DNA of 64,000 bases, from assembly GCA_020636315.1 (NCBI GenBank), contig JACJYA010000008.1:62001-126000 (forward strand), in the 5' to 3' direction. Under the pieces are notes generated by a model. The model had not been told where the DNA came from. It saw nothing but the letters and a program-made list of their open reading frames with translations, and searched no databases. This document shows, one piece after another, positions 34,588-44,200 of this stretch. Numbering within the stretch: the first letter of the stretch is position 1; every line of letters starts with the position of its first letter. The position numbers and the translations under genes were made by a program. This DNA is from Lewinellaceae bacterium. GTDB taxonomy: Bacteria > Bacteroidota > Bacteroidia > Chitinophagales > Saprospiraceae.

Positions 34588-34636
34588 TCTGGCGAAACCT
34601 GCGATATTGCCCTCAACAGGGGCAGGCTTCGCCAGA
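34588..34636. repeat. Hairpin with 15-bp stem
   Basis: TCTGGCGAAACCTGC at 34588-34602 pairs with GCAGGCTTCGCCAGA at 34622-34636 with one mismatch, around a 19-base loop. There is no T-tract directly after it. Confidence 0.6.
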
Positions 34637-34677
34637 TAATACAACCAACTAAGCCCTTTTTGATTTTAATCACCTTA

Positions 34678-34710
34678 GGGGGGTGACAAATGTCACTCCC
34701 CTGTTTTTTT
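34678..34710 (+). terminator. Terminator-like hairpin
   Basis: GGGGGGTGACA and TGTCACTCCCC form an 11-bp stem with one G-T pair and almost no loop, followed by TG and seven T. It lies 320 bp after the Asp-box gene, which is far for that gene's terminator, but it would insulate the P-type ATPase gene. Confidence 0.6.
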
Positions 34711-34756
34711 CCTTCCTGTACTTTTACCCATCAATCCGTTTTTCAAAAACGGCAAA

Positions 34757-34926
34757 TTAAGAACGTGTTTAAATTTAGTTTTTCAGCTAATATGAGATGG
34801 ATCTCGAAGCCGCGCGAAGCTTATTTTTCGGCGCATACCTAGAAGGTACGTGCCGAAAAATAGCTGAAGCCCGGCGAAGAGAGGCGCTCATATTAGCGAA
34901 AGGATTAATTTTAAACACGTTCTAAA
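34757..34926. repeat. 170-bp palindromic MITE-like element 3
   Basis: The left end TTAAGAACGTGTTTAAA is mirrored by TTTAAACACGTTCTAA at the right. The arms continue with GCTAATATGAG against CTCATATTAGC and ATTTTTCGGC against GCCGAAAAAT. The tip reads GCATACCTAGAAGGTACGTGC. The centre motif CATACCT..AAGGTACG is shared with element 1 at 12013-12174. It has no coding capacity. Confidence 0.82.
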
Positions 34927-35031
34927 ACCGAGTAACACCAGGCTTATCCCGGCGCCAGGCAACAACGGCCAATATTCCAGCCAGCAAAGCTCAGCCTTTT
35001 ACGTTTCCCGGTTTGTGTTTTCAACCAAAAA

Positions 35032-37497
35032 ATGGCCATCTTTATGTCCACCGCAAGCCAACTGGCCGACCAACATCTGATCGATAAGATGCCGGAAACT
35101 GCAACCAGCTGTTATCATTGTGGCGAACCCTGTGAAGAGGGGGAGGTCCTTCTCGAAGACAAAATTTTCTGCTGCGAAGGCTGTAAAACCGTCTTTGAGA
35201 TCCTCAATGACAATGGCATGTGCCGGTATTACGACCTGGACGAGAACGCCGGTATCAGCCTGAAGGGAAAGGCCAGGGAAGAATACGCCTTTCTCGACGA
35301 CCCGGATGTAAGAGAAAAGATCATTGATTTTTCCGACGGCCAACGCACCCGGGTAAGCTTTTTTATCCCACAGATCCACTGTGCCTCCTGTATCTGGCTG
35401 CTGGAAAACCTGTACAAGCTCAGCCCGGGGGTACAGGCATCAACCGTGAATTTTGTTAAAAAAGAGGCCTACATCACCTTTTCGGAAGAAGAGGTGAGCC
35501 TTCGGCAGGTGGTCGAGCTACTGGCCAGCATCGGCTACGCACCCGCCATCAACCTAAGCAACCTCGACCAGCAGGACAAGCCTCTGGCCGAGCGCTCCTT
35601 TTACTACAAACTGGGCATTGCCGGTTTTGCCTTCGGCAATATCATGCTCCTCAGCTTCCCCGAATACCTGGGCCTGGATCCCGGCGCAGATGCCTATTTC
35701 TTCCGCGTTTTCGGCTACCTGAATATTCTGTTGGCCCTGCCCGTTGTGTTCTACAGCGGCCGCGACTACCTGCAGTCGGCCTGGCTGGGGCTGAAACAGG
35801 GCATTCTCAATATCGACGTCCCCATTTCCATAGGTATGCTTACTTTATTCGGGCGCAGTGTATTTGAGATCCTTACCCATACCGGAGCCGGATACCTGGA
35901 CAGCCTGGCGGGCCTGGTGTTTTTCCTGCTGGCCGGAAAATGGTTCCAGCAGCGCACCTATCACAACCTTTCCTTCGAACGGGACTATAAGTCATACTTT
36001 CCCATTGCCGCTCACCGAAAGGAAGAGGGAGAGGCCCGCTCGGTTACACTGGATAAGCTCGAACCCGGAGACATAATCATCGTCAAACACCGGGAACTGA
36101 TACCGGCGGACAGCATCCTGCTCAAAGGGGAGGCCGAGATTGACTACAGTTTCGTAACCGGCGAGTCGGAACCCGTCCGCAAAAATACCGGAGAAAAGAT
36201 CTATGCCGGAGGCCGGCAGATGGGCGGCACTATCGAATTAAGCCTCACCCGGCGCGTTTCTCAAAGCTACCTGACTCAGTTGTGGAACGACGAAGCGTTC
36301 ACCAAACGCACGGAATCCCAGGCCAGTGCCCTGGCCGATAAGGTGGGAAAATTATTTACCATTGCTATCCTCCTGGTGGCATTTGTCACGCTGGCCTATT
36401 GGCTGCCCCGCGATGCCAACACAGCCATTAATGCCTTTACGGCCGTACTCATCATTGCCTGCCCCTGTGCAGTGGCCCTGGCTATACCCTTCATCTTCGG
36501 GAATGCAGTCCGCATCCTGGGCCGCCATCAGTTCTACCTGAAAAATACGGCGGTCATCGAGGCCCTCACCAATATACAGGCCGTTGTATTCGACAAAACC
36601 GGAACCCTAACCCAACGGGGAGGGAGCGACATCGCTTTTGAGGGCGCCCCTCTCGATGCCCATGAGAAACAAATGATCCGTGCTGTCCTGAAACCCTCCG
36701 GCCATCCCATTAGCCAGCAATTGGCAGCCTTTCTGGGAGAGGGCGAGCCCAATCTGGATGAAAGGATCTATCAGCCTGACAGTTGGGAAGAAGTGGTTGG
36801 CAAAGGAGTGACGGGCATCGTCTGCCAACGCCGGATCAAGGTGGGCTCCAGAAAATTCGTCGATCAGTTCCTCACCAACCAATGCCCGGAAGGGGACGGT
36901 GTTTATGTGCAAGTCAATCACGAACTTCGGGGCTGTTTCCGAATCAAGAACCATTTTAGAAAAGGCCTCTGGAACGTGGCCCGCTACTTTCGCGAGAAAG
37001 CTTCCCTTTTTCTGCTTTCCGGGGACAACAACCGCGAACGGCCAATGCTGGCGCCTATTTTCGGCGATAATGGCAACATGCATTTCAATCAAAGCCCGCA
37101 GGATAAGCTGCAATTCGTCCGCAAACTCCAGGAAGAGGAGCAAAAGGTTCTCATGCTGGGAGATGGCCTCAACGATGCCGGCGCCCTGAAGCAGAGCGAC
37201 GCCGGGGTGGTCGTCGCCGAAGACACCAACAACTTTACTCCCGCCTGCGACGCCATCCTGGATGCCCGGCAGTTCCATCTACTGCCAAGCTTCCTCGATT
37301 TTGCCCGCCGCAGCATCCGGCTGGTCTATTTTGCCTATACCTTTGCCCTGGTTTACAACATCATCGGGCTCAGCTTCGCCGTACAGGGCGCCCTCTCCCC
37401 CATCGTAGCCGCCATTCTGATGCCCCTGAGCTCGATCAGCATCGTGTTGTTCGGAATGCTGGCAAGCAACGGAGTGGCGAGGAGGATGGGGTTGTAA
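35032..37497 (+). CDS. Heavy-metal (copper-type) P1B ATPase, CcoI/FixI-like
   Basis: 821 residues. An N-terminal Cys-rich region typical of CcoI-type ATPases carries CYHCGEPC (C27, C30, C34) and FCCEGC (C47, C48, C51). A heavy-metal-associated domain with C117-A-S-C120 follows. Eight membrane segments surround the CPC metal site (C477-P-C479), and the phosphorylation motif DKTGT has D521. The later MLGDGLNDAGAL hinge motif is intact. Family knowledge: CcoI-type pumps deliver copper to cbb3 cytochrome oxidase maturation. No cco genes lie beside it here, so oxidase assembly is inference and copper export is also possible. The start could be M1 or M5 (MSTASQLAD). Confidence 0.9.
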   Translation: MAIFMSTASQLADQHLIDKMPETATSCYHCGEPCEEGEVLLEDKIFCCEGCKTVFEILNDNGMCRYYDLDENAGISLKGKAREEYAFLDDPDVREKIIDFSDGQRTRVSFFIPQIHCASCIWLLENLYKLSPGVQASTVNFVKKEAYITFSEEEVSLRQVVELLASIGYAPAINLSNLDQQDKPLAERSFYYKLGIAGFAFGNIMLLSFPEYLGLDPGADAYFFRVFGYLNILLALPVVFYSGRDYLQSAWLGLKQGILNIDVPISIGMLTLFGRSVFEILTHTGAGYLDSLAGLVFFLLAGKWFQQRTYHNLSFERDYKSYFPIAAHRKEEGEARSVTLDKLEPGDIIIVKHRELIPADSILLKGEAEIDYSFVTGESEPVRKNTGEKIYAGGRQMGGTIELSLTRRVSQSYLTQLWNDEAFTKRTESQASALADKVGKLFTIAILLVAFVTLAYWLPRDANTAINAFTAVLIIACPCAVALAIPFIFGNAVRILGRHQFYLKNTAVIEALTNIQAVVFDKTGTLTQRGGSDIAFEGAPLDAHEKQMIRAVLKPSGHPISQQLAAFLGEGEPNLDERIYQPDSWEEVVGKGVTGIVCQRRIKVGSRKFVDQFLTNQCPEGDGVYVQVNHELRGCFRIKNHFRKGLWNVARYFREKASLFLLSGDNNRERPMLAPIFGDNGNMHFNQSPQDKLQFVRKLQEEEQKVLMLGDGLNDAGALKQSDAGVVVAEDTNNFTPACDAILDARQFHLLPSFLDFARRSIRLVYFAYTFALVYNIIGLSFAVQGALSPIVAAILMPLSSISIVLFGMLASNGVARRMGL

Positions 37498-37504
37498 GGG
37501 AGGG

Positions 37505-37535
37505 CTGGTTTCTGGTTTTTGGTTTCTGGTTTCTG
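37505..37535. repeat. CTGGTTT heptamer tandem repeat
   Basis: Four consecutive 7-base units, one with a C-to-T change, lie between the ATPase stop codon and the convergent LamG-type gene. The sequence is related to the octamer repeats at 34512 and 40166. Confidence 0.7.
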
Positions 37536-37561
37536 TCCCTTACCGTGCTGTTTGGACGCCA

Positions 37562-38995
37562 TCATTTGACAGCCAGTTTCCGAATACCTGCCTGCTGTGC
37601 TCCTCTCACTTCCACCAGATACATCCCAGGCGCCAGATGCCCGGGATCAACCCATTCGGTATATGTTGCCGGCACGTTAGGGGTGGCCTTGTTGTACAAC
37701 ACCTCGCCGGCCAGGTTCAGGACCCGGACCTGCAACGCGCCTGGCTGTTCCCTCTCGACATGCAGGCGGAAAATGCCTTTTGAGGGGTTGGGAGAAACCT
37801 CCATGTGCAAAGCCTGGTTGACGGGGTTCCTCGTCCCCGAAATGGTGGTTTTAAAACCCAGAGTGTAGTACCACCCATCAACAGGCACTATTTCCTCCAC
37901 CGCAAAAGTGCTTCCGTCCAGGGTTCCGGATGTGACGTCAGCATTTGAAAAATCCTCCTCCGGGCTGGACAACAGCACCACTTCCTCCACCTGAGACATA
38001 TCGATCATGCTGAGGTCAAAAGAAAAGTTGACAAACAATTCCCCCTGGGTAGCTACCTGCCAGGCTTTGGACAGGGACCGGTCGTAATTCCCCGGCGCAT
38101 CCGTATCAAAACTGTAATCCCCGTCGGAATGGCCGAAAATAGCGGAAACTTCCAGTGCCAGAGAGTCGAAGAAAGTTCCGGTAAAGGAGAGGATATCTGA
38201 ACTGCCCTCCGTTTTGGCATTCCATATTCCCTGCAGATCATTCTCATACATCTCGAATTCTCCTTTGAACGGCAGGAACGCCGGTTCCAAAGCAATAGAC
38301 TCACTGCTGAATATACCGAAGTTATCATTCGCCGTTTCATCCACCACGGCGGGGCCTTCCGTCTCGTTGTATTTGTGGTACAAGCTCAGCTTATCGTAGT
38401 TCGGATGATCGGCAGTGACATCCTTATGCATCCATTCCCGGATCGTCGCCTCATCCAGGACCGCCTGCCAGTAGCGCAATTCATCGACATAACCCACCAG
38501 GCCCAGAGCATTCACATCCCAGGGAGCGATGCCGATGCGGAATGGGTTGGTATTGGGGTTGACCGGAACGGCGGAAGCGGCAGTTTCCCCTGCCTTCTTT
38601 CCATTGACGTATATAGTGAGCATGCCTCCCACCTCGTAGCTTCCGGCGACGTGCGTCCAGCCGATGCCGGAAATGGAGCCGGCCTTCAGCCTGGTATTGG
38701 TTCCGTTATTATCGAACACTTCAAGGTTCACCTGCAGGTCCTCAATTCCGTAAATAAACCCGTTCTTGAAATCACTGACCAGCTTTCCGGCCACTTTCTG
38801 GTTGGAAGGGCCGCCGTAGTTAAGTATCCAGGCTTCGAAAGTGAAGCCGTCGCCGGCATCCAGGGAGCCGTTAGGGTTGGGCAACACTTCGATATACTCT
38901 ACTGCGCCGACTCCGACGGAGTTTTGGCCGTACTGGGCAAAGCTGAGAACAAAAGAGATTGGGATCAAAAGAATAGAAAGTAAAGCGCTCTTCAT
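37562..38995 (-). CDS. T9SS-exported LamG/concanavalin-domain protein
   Basis: 477 residues with a signal peptide (about 1-20, MKSALLSILLIPISFVLSF). A LamG-like jelly-roll occupies about 25-190: the opening GAVEYIEVLPNPNG, DGFTFEAWILNYG, GWTHVAGSYEVGG, LTIYVNGKKAG and GYVDELRYWQAVLDEATI are diagnostic strands. Residues 200-380 are a second beta-rich region without a clear family. The C-terminus is a type A T9SS sorting domain (MEVSPNPSKGIFRLHV, then LAPGMYLVEVRG). It is likely a secreted or cell-surface glycan- or protein-binding protein. It converges with the P-type ATPase and is divergent from the sugar isomerase gene across 67 bp. Confidence 0.87.
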   Translation of the reverse strand: MKSALLSILLIPISFVLSFAQYGQNSVGVGAVEYIEVLPNPNGSLDAGDGFTFEAWILNYGGPSNQKVAGKLVSDFKNGFIYGIEDLQVNLEVFDNNGTNTRLKAGSISGIGWTHVAGSYEVGGMLTIYVNGKKAGETAASAVPVNPNTNPFRIGIAPWDVNALGLVGYVDELRYWQAVLDEATIREWMHKDVTADHPNYDKLSLYHKYNETEGPAVVDETANDNFGIFSSESIALEPAFLPFKGEFEMYENDLQGIWNAKTEGSSDILSFTGTFFDSLALEVSAIFGHSDGDYSFDTDAPGNYDRSLSKAWQVATQGELFVNFSFDLSMIDMSQVEEVVLLSSPEEDFSNADVTSGTLDGSTFAVEEIVPVDGWYYTLGFKTTISGTRNPVNQALHMEVSPNPSKGIFRLHVEREQPGALQVRVLNLAGEVLYNKATPNVPATYTEWVDPGHLAPGMYLVEVRGAQQAGIRKLAVK

Positions 38996-39062
38996 GGTTT
39001 AAGGCTTTTGTTTTTCGTAATATAGCCTTTACTTGTATTATTTTCATGAAAAAACAGCCCTC

Positions 39063-39983
39063 ATGCTCGACCTCGGTTTCGTAAGCGCCATTCTGGCCGG
39101 CAATTCCTTCGAAGAAGTCATTGATTTTGCTGCCTCCCACGAGTTCAAATGTGTGGAGATCATGTGCTGGCCCCAGGGCAAAGCCGAGCGCCGCTACGCC
39201 GGAGTAACCCACATCAATGTGCAGGAGTTGGACGATAAATCCATTACTCATATTCAAAGCCGCCTGAGTTGGAACGGTATTTACATCTCTGCCCTGGGCT
39301 ACTACCCCAACCCCCTGGACCCGGATAAAGAAAAGGCTGCCGTTTACGTCGAGCACATCAAAAAGGTGATCAAAGCAGCGGCAAGGCTGGAGATCGGAGT
39401 AGTGAATACCTTTATCGGCCGGGACCCGGCGAGATCTTTAGATTACAACCTGGGCCGCTTCCGGGAAACCTGGCCGGAAATAATAAAAGTGGCGGAAGAA
39501 CAAAACATCAAAATAGGCATCGAGAACTGCCCCATGCTTTTCACCAAAGACGAATGGCCGGGGGGCAAAAACCTCGCTATCTCCCCTGCCATCTGGGATC
39601 AAATGTTCGAAGCCATCCCCAGCAACTATTTCGGCCTGAACTACGACCCCTCTCACCTGGTTTGGATGCAGATGGATGAAGTGCAGCCCATTTATGATTA
39701 CGCCGAAAAGCTGCACCATATTCACCTCAAAGACGTTAAGGTTTATCGCGACAAGCTAAACCGGGTGGGCATCCTGGCCTATCCCCTGGAATATCACTCT
39801 CCAAAAATACCGGGGCTGGGTGATGTGCGCTGGCGGGATTTCTTCTCTGCACTGACATCAGTAGGCTACCGCGGGCCGGTGTGCATCGAGGTGGAAGACC
39901 GGGCTTATGAGGGCTCGGCGGAAGATATTCAGGCGGCGATATTGACGAGCCGGAATTATTTGCGGCAGTTTGTGCCAGGGTGA
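39063..39983 (+). CDS. Sugar phosphate isomerase/epimerase (xylose isomerase-like TIM barrel)
   Basis: 306 residues from the ATG at 39063 (MLDLGFVSAILAGNSFEE); a TTG ten codons earlier is less likely. The AP-endonuclease-2/xylose-isomerase-like TIM barrel shows the expected metal ligands: E154 (IGIENCPM), D195 and H198 (NYDPSHL), H221 (HHIHLKD) and E276 (CIEVED). Such enzymes isomerise or epimerise sugars or keto-sugars, often in pathways that use Gfo/Idh dehydrogenases. The two Gfo/Idh genes and the DUF1080 gene are 25 kb away, so a shared pathway is possible but not shown. There is no signal peptide, so it is cytoplasmic. Confidence 0.87.
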   Translation: MLDLGFVSAILAGNSFEEVIDFAASHEFKCVEIMCWPQGKAERRYAGVTHINVQELDDKSITHIQSRLSWNGIYISALGYYPNPLDPDKEKAAVYVEHIKKVIKAAARLEIGVVNTFIGRDPARSLDYNLGRFRETWPEIIKVAEEQNIKIGIENCPMLFTKDEWPGGKNLAISPAIWDQMFEAIPSNYFGLNYDPSHLVWMQMDEVQPIYDYAEKLHHIHLKDVKVYRDKLNRVGILAYPLEYHSPKIPGLGDVRWRDFFSALTSVGYRGPVCIEVEDRAYEGSAEDIQAAILTSRNYLRQFVPG

Positions 39984-40165
39984 GGTTGAGGAACAGGTTG
40001 GTAGCGGTTAGCTAGGGATAGTTCAATTAAGTGTGTCCGCGTTAAGCTAACCCACTGGTTTCCAGGGCAACGAGACCCATCCGTCTAGCCATTCCCGACT
40101 CTGCCGAGGACACTCGCTTTGCGGTGCCGGATAAATCCTCGCTACCGCTCTGCCGGGTAAAAACT

Positions 40166-40196
40166 CAGAAACCCAGAAACCCAGAAACCAGAAACT
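40166..40196. repeat. CAGAAACC octamer/heptamer tandem repeat
   Basis: Two octamers CAGAAACC and two heptamers CAGAAAC in tandem, in the gap between the isomerase and the coiled-coil membrane protein. It is the reverse complement of the repeat unit at 34512. Confidence 0.7.
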
Positions 40197-40243
40197 ATGA
40201 ACAGTCCCAATCTTACTGATAAACTGCTCCCTCTCCTCCTCTC

Positions 40244-40945
40244 CTAGCCTCCCCTGTCCCCCAACTCCCGGGTCATCTCCTCCAGTTCCTTACGCAGGCT
40301 CTCCGCGTTCTCGAGAGAGGTGCTGCTGTCCAGCTTCAGGGAAAGTTCATCGATGGTATCCAGGTAGAGGGTTTCCATTTCCACATCGGACCGCAGTTCT
40401 TCCATACTGGCGAGGTCCTCATAATGGCCCTCCTTGAGGCGTTTGAGTTCCTGTTCTTTATCATTGATGGATTGGGTGAGGAGGCGGTTGCGCTGCAGCG
40501 CTTCGAGTTTGTGCAGAGCAGTTTCATAGAAGCCGGACTTCGACTTGCGGAGCTTCAACTCGGATTCGAATTCCCTGATCAGCCGGAGGGCGTCTTCGCG
40601 CGTCTTGTTGGCCAGCCCCTCGCCGGAGGCCATTTGTGCCTTCAACTCCTGAATACTTTTGCGGATCTGGCGGGCTTCCTCCTCATTCCTTCTGATCTGG
40701 CTGCGGCAAAAGTCGATGCGTTCTTCCGACATGCCTTCAACCGTATTGCGCCGGGCTTTGGCGGCCCGCCCCTTTTCCAGGTAACTCCACAGGAAATAGA
40801 TGCCGCCACCAATGGCCAGCACCAGCAGTATTCCCAGGATGAAAGGGAAGAGCCGCCCCATGAAGCGCAGCAGGAAGATGAACAGCAGAAAGAGGAGCGC
40901 TGCCTGAAGTATCCAGTTGTTGGTATTGTTATCCTGTTTATTCAT
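40244..40945 (-). CDS. Coiled-coil membrane protein, function unknown
   Basis: 233 residues from the ATG at 40945 (MNKQDNNTNNWILQ); a longer frame to 41026 adds 27 basic residues with no clear purpose. One or two closely spaced membrane helices lie at about 12-55 (LQAALLFLLFIFLLRFMG, then LGILLVLAIGGGIYFLW). The rest is a long charged coiled coil (about 62-233) with heptad-like Leu, Glu, Arg and Lys patterns. I know no function. The topology suggests a membrane-anchored cytoplasmic or periplasmic coiled coil. It is a single minus-strand gene flanked by plus-strand genes. Confidence 0.75.
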   Translation of the reverse strand: MNKQDNNTNNWILQAALLFLLFIFLLRFMGRLFPFILGILLVLAIGGGIYFLWSYLEKGRAAKARRNTVEGMSEERIDFCRSQIRRNEEEARQIRKSIQELKAQMASGEGLANKTREDALRLIREFESELKLRKSKSGFYETALHKLEALQRNRLLTQSINDKEQELKRLKEGHYEDLASMEELRSDVEMETLYLDTIDELSLKLDSSTSLENAESLRKELEEMTRELGDRGG

Positions 40946-41209
40946 ACTCAATGTCAGTAAATATCTGGCAGGCGATGAGGGCCTGGCCCTGCTCTTCAGC
41001 CGTTCCTTGTAATTATATGTCACCAATGCCTCTACAGGTTCAATTGTACAAAGTTACAAGAACTTCAAGGCTAATGGGTATGATCCGATCAAATGAGCAA
41101 AGAAAAATTGGGAGATTATCTTTAAAAAATGACTGCCGATACCGAAATCGCCAAGTCAAAAACTGAGTAAATTGCTTCACCAAATTCACCTTTAACGGAG
41201 TAAAAAATA

Positions 41210-44200
41210 ATGAAGCACCTCTTTTTCTTATTTATTCTTCTTCCATTTTCAGGACAGGGCCAGGCGCCAGACTCTGCGGCCCTTGTATTGCAAATAGACA
41301 GCCTCAACAAAACCGCGCGTAGCCTGGGTGGCGCCTTTCGGTTTGAAGAGGCCCTTCAAACCGTTGGTGAAGCCAAAACACTGGTGGAAGAGAATTTCGG
41401 GAAATCACACCCTGCCTACATCTTCGCCTGCAATACTGAGATCGATGTGCATTGGCGCATGGGCAATTACCCGCAGGCGCTCAGCCTGGCCGAGGAAACA
41501 CTGCAGTTGCAGGAGGACAGCTTTGGCAAGGAAAACGCGGAATACGCCGGGCTGCTGCATTTGCGGGGCACTCTGCACCTGGAAATGGCCAATTACGAGC
41601 CGGGCGAACAGGACTTTCTCGAGTGCCTCGCCCTGCGGGAAAGAATTCTGGGAAAGAACAGCGCTCCCTATGCCATGACCCTCAATAACCTGGCCAACCT
41701 GTATGGCCTTCAGGGTGAGGTGGATAAATCTTTGGCCATCCACCTGGAGGCCTTACAGATCCGGGAAACTGTTCTCGGCAAGGAGAGCTACGACTACTCC
41801 ATGAGCCTCAACAACCTGGGGCGCACCTATATGCGCACAGGTGAGTACGAAAAAAGCATCGCCTACCTTTCGGCGGGGAGGGCGCTCATCGAGAAGACAA
41901 AAGGCAAAAACCACCCGCTGGTTATTTTTTCCAGCCTGAATACCGCCGGAGCATACACTCAATTGGGACAATACGGCAAAGCTGAAGAAGCATTCCAAGA
42001 AACCCTGAAGCTGACCGCTGCTTCTCTGGGGGAAGAGCACCCGCAGTACGCCTTTGCCCTGAACGACCTGGCCCAGTTTTATGATTTGTCCGGGTTGCCT
42101 GAAAAGGCCAAAGCCTGCCTGCTGCAATCCATTGCCATCAAGGAAAAGACGATCGGGCGGGAACACAATTACACACTGGGTTCCCTGATCAACCTGGCGA
42201 AAATATACCAGGAAGAGGGCCGGCTGGAGGAAGCAGCTGACTTGTACCTCGAGGCCGACGAAATATTCCGGAAAAACTATGGCAGCAGCCACCCGGAAAA
42301 TATCGTGGCCTTAAGTAATCTGGCCAACGTATATCTCGAGCAGGGCAATTACAGGCTGGCCGACTCCCTCCACCGGGCCACCCTTGCCGTCCGCCAGCAA
42401 ACCTTCGGCAATGACCATGCCGATTGTGCCCTGAGCTATATGGGGATAGCTAATTGCTTACGCCTTACAGGGCGAATTGAGGAAGGATGGGAAGCCATGC
42501 AGGAAGCGCTGCGCATTTTTCAAAAAGCTTATGGGCGTGAAAACCTCTATACCATCAAAAGCCACCAGGTGCTGGCGGAAGCTGCCTGGGAAATGGGACA
42601 ACCGGAACTTGCGCTGCAACAAGCTGACACCTTCAGCCTACAGATGCGGGAACATTTCAGACAGTCGGCCCGTCACCTCAGTGCCAATGAGTTGCTGCTG
42701 AAAATGGAAAGTTTTCAGCCGAGGCTCGATTTCATGCACTCCGCCCGCTTTAATTTCGGACAGCAGGACCCCGTGCAAACGGGCCGGGCCTTCGACGACG
42801 CACTTTTCTATAAAGGCATGCTGCTGGAAAACGCAATCGGGTTGGAGAAGGCCGTGGCCGAAGCTCCCGATTCGCTCCGCGAGCGATATGTAAACTGGAA
42901 AGCCCTTCAGCGCCGGCTGGCCGAAGCTTACGCAAAGCCTCTGGGAAGCCGGCCCGGGATTGACGCTTTGGAGCGCCGGGCCGAAGAACTGGAAAAGGAA
43001 CTGGTGCGCCATGCTTTTTTCCGTTCGGCCAGGGAAATTACCGGCTGGCAGGAAGTACAGGCCCGCCTTTCCGAAGGTGAAGCTGCCATCGAATTCGTAC
43101 ATTTTTCCTGGAAGAATCCTCAGCCGACGGATTCTGTATTATACGCTGCCCTGCTGCTGCGCCCCGGCTGGGAAGCTCCCCGCTGGGTAGCGCTTTTCGA
43201 AGAAAAACAAATACAGCCCATACTTTCCACCAAGAAGGTTCGCCGGAAAGATTACGCCGCTCAGCTTTTTGGAAACCAGGGCGGCGTTTCCCTCTACGGA
43301 CTGCTCTGGCAGCCTTTAGCATCCTACCTTGAGGGCGTTGAACGCATCTATTTCTCCCCTTCCGGTGTCCTTCACCGCATTCCTTTGTCGGCTATCCCGG
43401 ATGAGAAGGGCCAAACGCTTGCCGATCGCTATATCCTCCACCAATTAGGCAGCACGCGGCAACTCGTGAGCGGTTTCTCACGGGGCAATGCCCTCGCCGC
43501 CAACGGCCCTCCTACCTTATTCGGAGGGATTAACTACGACATGGACAGTACTGCCATGGCTTCCGCCCGCAGCCTGGCCCATATAAATTTCTCTGAAACC
43601 AGTCATGTTTTACCGGAAGCCGCCCGCAGCCTGCTGGGCGGAGGCAGGGCATGGCCTTATTTGCCCTGGACGGAAGTGGAGGCCAAAACCCTCAGCCTTA
43701 TCTTCGAGGAAGCCGGCATGGAAAGCCGCCTGTTTCTCGGCCATGAAGCCAGTGAAGAAGCCTTCCGAAGCCTGGGCGCCAAAAGGCCGTCACCAAGGGT
43801 GCTGCACGTGGCCACCCATGGTTATTTCTACCCGGATCCCAGCGGCAATGGGGCTGCCAATTCCTTCTCTTCGGGAGGGCCAAGGGGGGCTTTCAAAATC
43901 TCCAACCACCCCATGATCCGTTCCGGGCTGATCCTGGCCGGCGCCAATCATGCCTGGACGGGCGGAGAGCCGGTAGCCGGGCTGGAAGACGGTATCCTCA
44001 CGGCCTACGAGGCCAGCCAGATGAATTTGTCCAATACCGAACTGGTAGTACTCTCCGCCTGCGAGACGGGCCTGGGCGACATCCGGGGCGACGAGGGCGT
44101 TTTCGGCCTGCAGCGCGCTTTCAGGATCTCCGGGGCCCGCTACCTGCTCATGAGCCTCTGGCAGGTATCCGATCTTGTAACGGAGGAGCTGATGGCGGCC

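Larger units (their letters stand above)
34355..35031. other. 677-bp intergenic region with terminator, hairpin and palindromic element
   Basis: No gene is seen. In order it contains an octamer repeat GGTTTCTG x2 (34512-34527), a 15-bp-stem hairpin (34588-34636), an intrinsic-terminator-like hairpin (34678-34710) and palindromic element 3 (34757-34926). A near-exact direct repeat ATGGT(C/T)ATATTGTT occurs near 34449 and 34484. The last 100 bases should hold the promoter of the P-type ATPase gene. Confidence 0.6.

Noticed and set aside
12013..34926. Autonomous insertion sequences
   Set aside because: The palindromic elements are too short to encode a transposase and none is found nearby.
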